64,000 nt of DNA, from NCBI GenBank assembly GCA_963767565.1, contig CAVYEG010000006.1:744001-808000 (forward strand), written 5' to 3'. Positions 63,586 to 64,000 of the stretch are shown piece after piece; position 1 is the first letter of the stretch, and the number at the start of each line of letters is the position of its first letter. The position numbers and the translations under genes were made by a program. The DNA comes from Palsa-504 sp963767565 (GTDB lineage Bacteria > Actinomycetota > Actinomycetes > Streptosporangiales > Streptosporangiaceae). A model generated the notes under the pieces. That model did no database searches. It saw only the letters and a list, made by a program, of their open reading frames with translations, and was not told the origin of the DNA.

Positions 63586-64000
63586 TCATGAGGCCGAACG
63601 CCCCGTGGTGCATGCGCCGGATCCCGCCCGCACAGCGTGGCGAAACGCCTGCTCGAGCACGGGTATCCCCGGACGCGGCACCCGGCCTGCGGCGTCCAGG
63701 AAGCTGAGCGCGTCGGTCTCCACGTCGAGGCAGCCGCGGCTGCCGTACCGGCACGGCCGGCCCTGCGGGTCCACGCTGACGTGCCCGACCTCCATGCCAA
63801 GGCCGGTGCTGCCGGTATACAGCGCGCCGTCCAGCACGAGCGCGCCGCCGGCGCCGCGGTGCCCGGTCGCCACCACCAGCAGGTGCCTGGCCCCGCACCC
63901 GGGTACCGGTCGCCCAGCCCAGGTACAGAGGACTGACCGCGGTACTGTCCGGCTCGGTCACGGCCGAGGGAACAGCCAGCCCGACACCGACGCAGGGCCG
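63586..64000 (-). pseudogene. ROK-family (sugar kinase/NagC-like) remnant, runs off window
   Basis: One frame at the edge reads 'VGVGLAVPSAVTEPDSTAVS' then 'PLYLGW', typical of ROK proteins. Another frame then resumes 'ARHLLVVATGHRGAGGALVL' then 'GMEVGHVSVDP' and the zinc loop 'CRYGSRGCLD'. The segment of about 35-50 residues that should link them is missing and the frame changes, and the protein ends about 150 residues early. I read it as a deleted, decayed gene. The 5' part lies beyond the window. Confidence 0.7.

Overview
The window is GC-rich DNA (roughly 70% by eye) from a filamentous-type actinomycete. The lineage call rests on genes largely confined to Actinomycetota: RbpA, WhiB, OpcA, a Vms1-like acVLRF1 protein, DUF1707, actinobacterial CtaA, a SufR-led suf operon, and GTG/TTG starts with tight stop/start overlaps. 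A Streptosporangiales-like relative is plausible, but I cannot fix the genus. I saw no rRNA, tRNA, CRISPR array, prophage or insertion sequence.

Left part (1-34.5 kb) is mostly housekeeping. It holds a cut-off ABC exporter; a translation-linked group (HTH protein, ABC-F ATPase, acVLRF1); SseB; the Fe-S cluster operon sufR-sufB-sufD-Rieske-sufC-sufS-sufU-sufT (minus strand); a ValS-type synthetase; a membrane metallophosphoesterase; a zinc-less DksA-like protein; an ABC-2 drug-type exporter; an EamA exporter and CtaA. Next come the pentose-phosphate operon tkt-tal-zwf-opcA-pgl, a polytopic glycosyltransferase-like protein, DUF1707, a GPR1/FUN34/YaaH carrier, MscS, a striking Tyr/Gly-repeat disordered protein, WhiB and a phosphoribosyltransferase.

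Middle (34.5-45.3 kb): sulfite reductase, a zinc-ribbon microprotein, cysH and a CbiX-type chelatase form an assimilatory sulfur operon. It is preceded by a 28-codon cysteine leader peptide. GlgX, a RibD-C reductase, a sigma-factor stub, glutamate decarboxylase and a frameshifted PaaZ follow.

Right part (45.3-59.6 kb) is the most interesting region: a minus-strand operon for a bacterial microcompartment. The shell genes (BMC-T, BMC-H, BMC-P, a small unknown protein, BMC-T), an APH-fold kinase, an SDR, a class-III aminotransferase-like phospholyase, an acylating aldehyde dehydrogenase with a C-terminal targeting helix, a GntR regulator and a divergent APC permease match the Rhodococcus/Mycobacterium (RMM, aminoacetone/1-amino-2-propanol) layout. 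Fused onto the same operon, by a GTGA overlap, is a coenzyme-B12 diol dehydratase (large and medium subunits in one chain, plus small subunit) with its reactivase. Both branches would yield propionaldehyde for one dehydrogenase.

Between about 53.6 and 59.45 kb every gene except BMC-H is broken by one-base insertions (about 20). Gene lengths modulo 3 fit that count, and the coding sequence between the breaks is intact, so I read these as insertion-type sequencing errors rather than decay. The last stretch (59.7-64 kb) is rbpA, secG, tpiA, pgk, gap and a decayed ROK gene.

A GC-rich palindromic repeat recurs at six gene boundaries and in several cases encodes the end of a protein.
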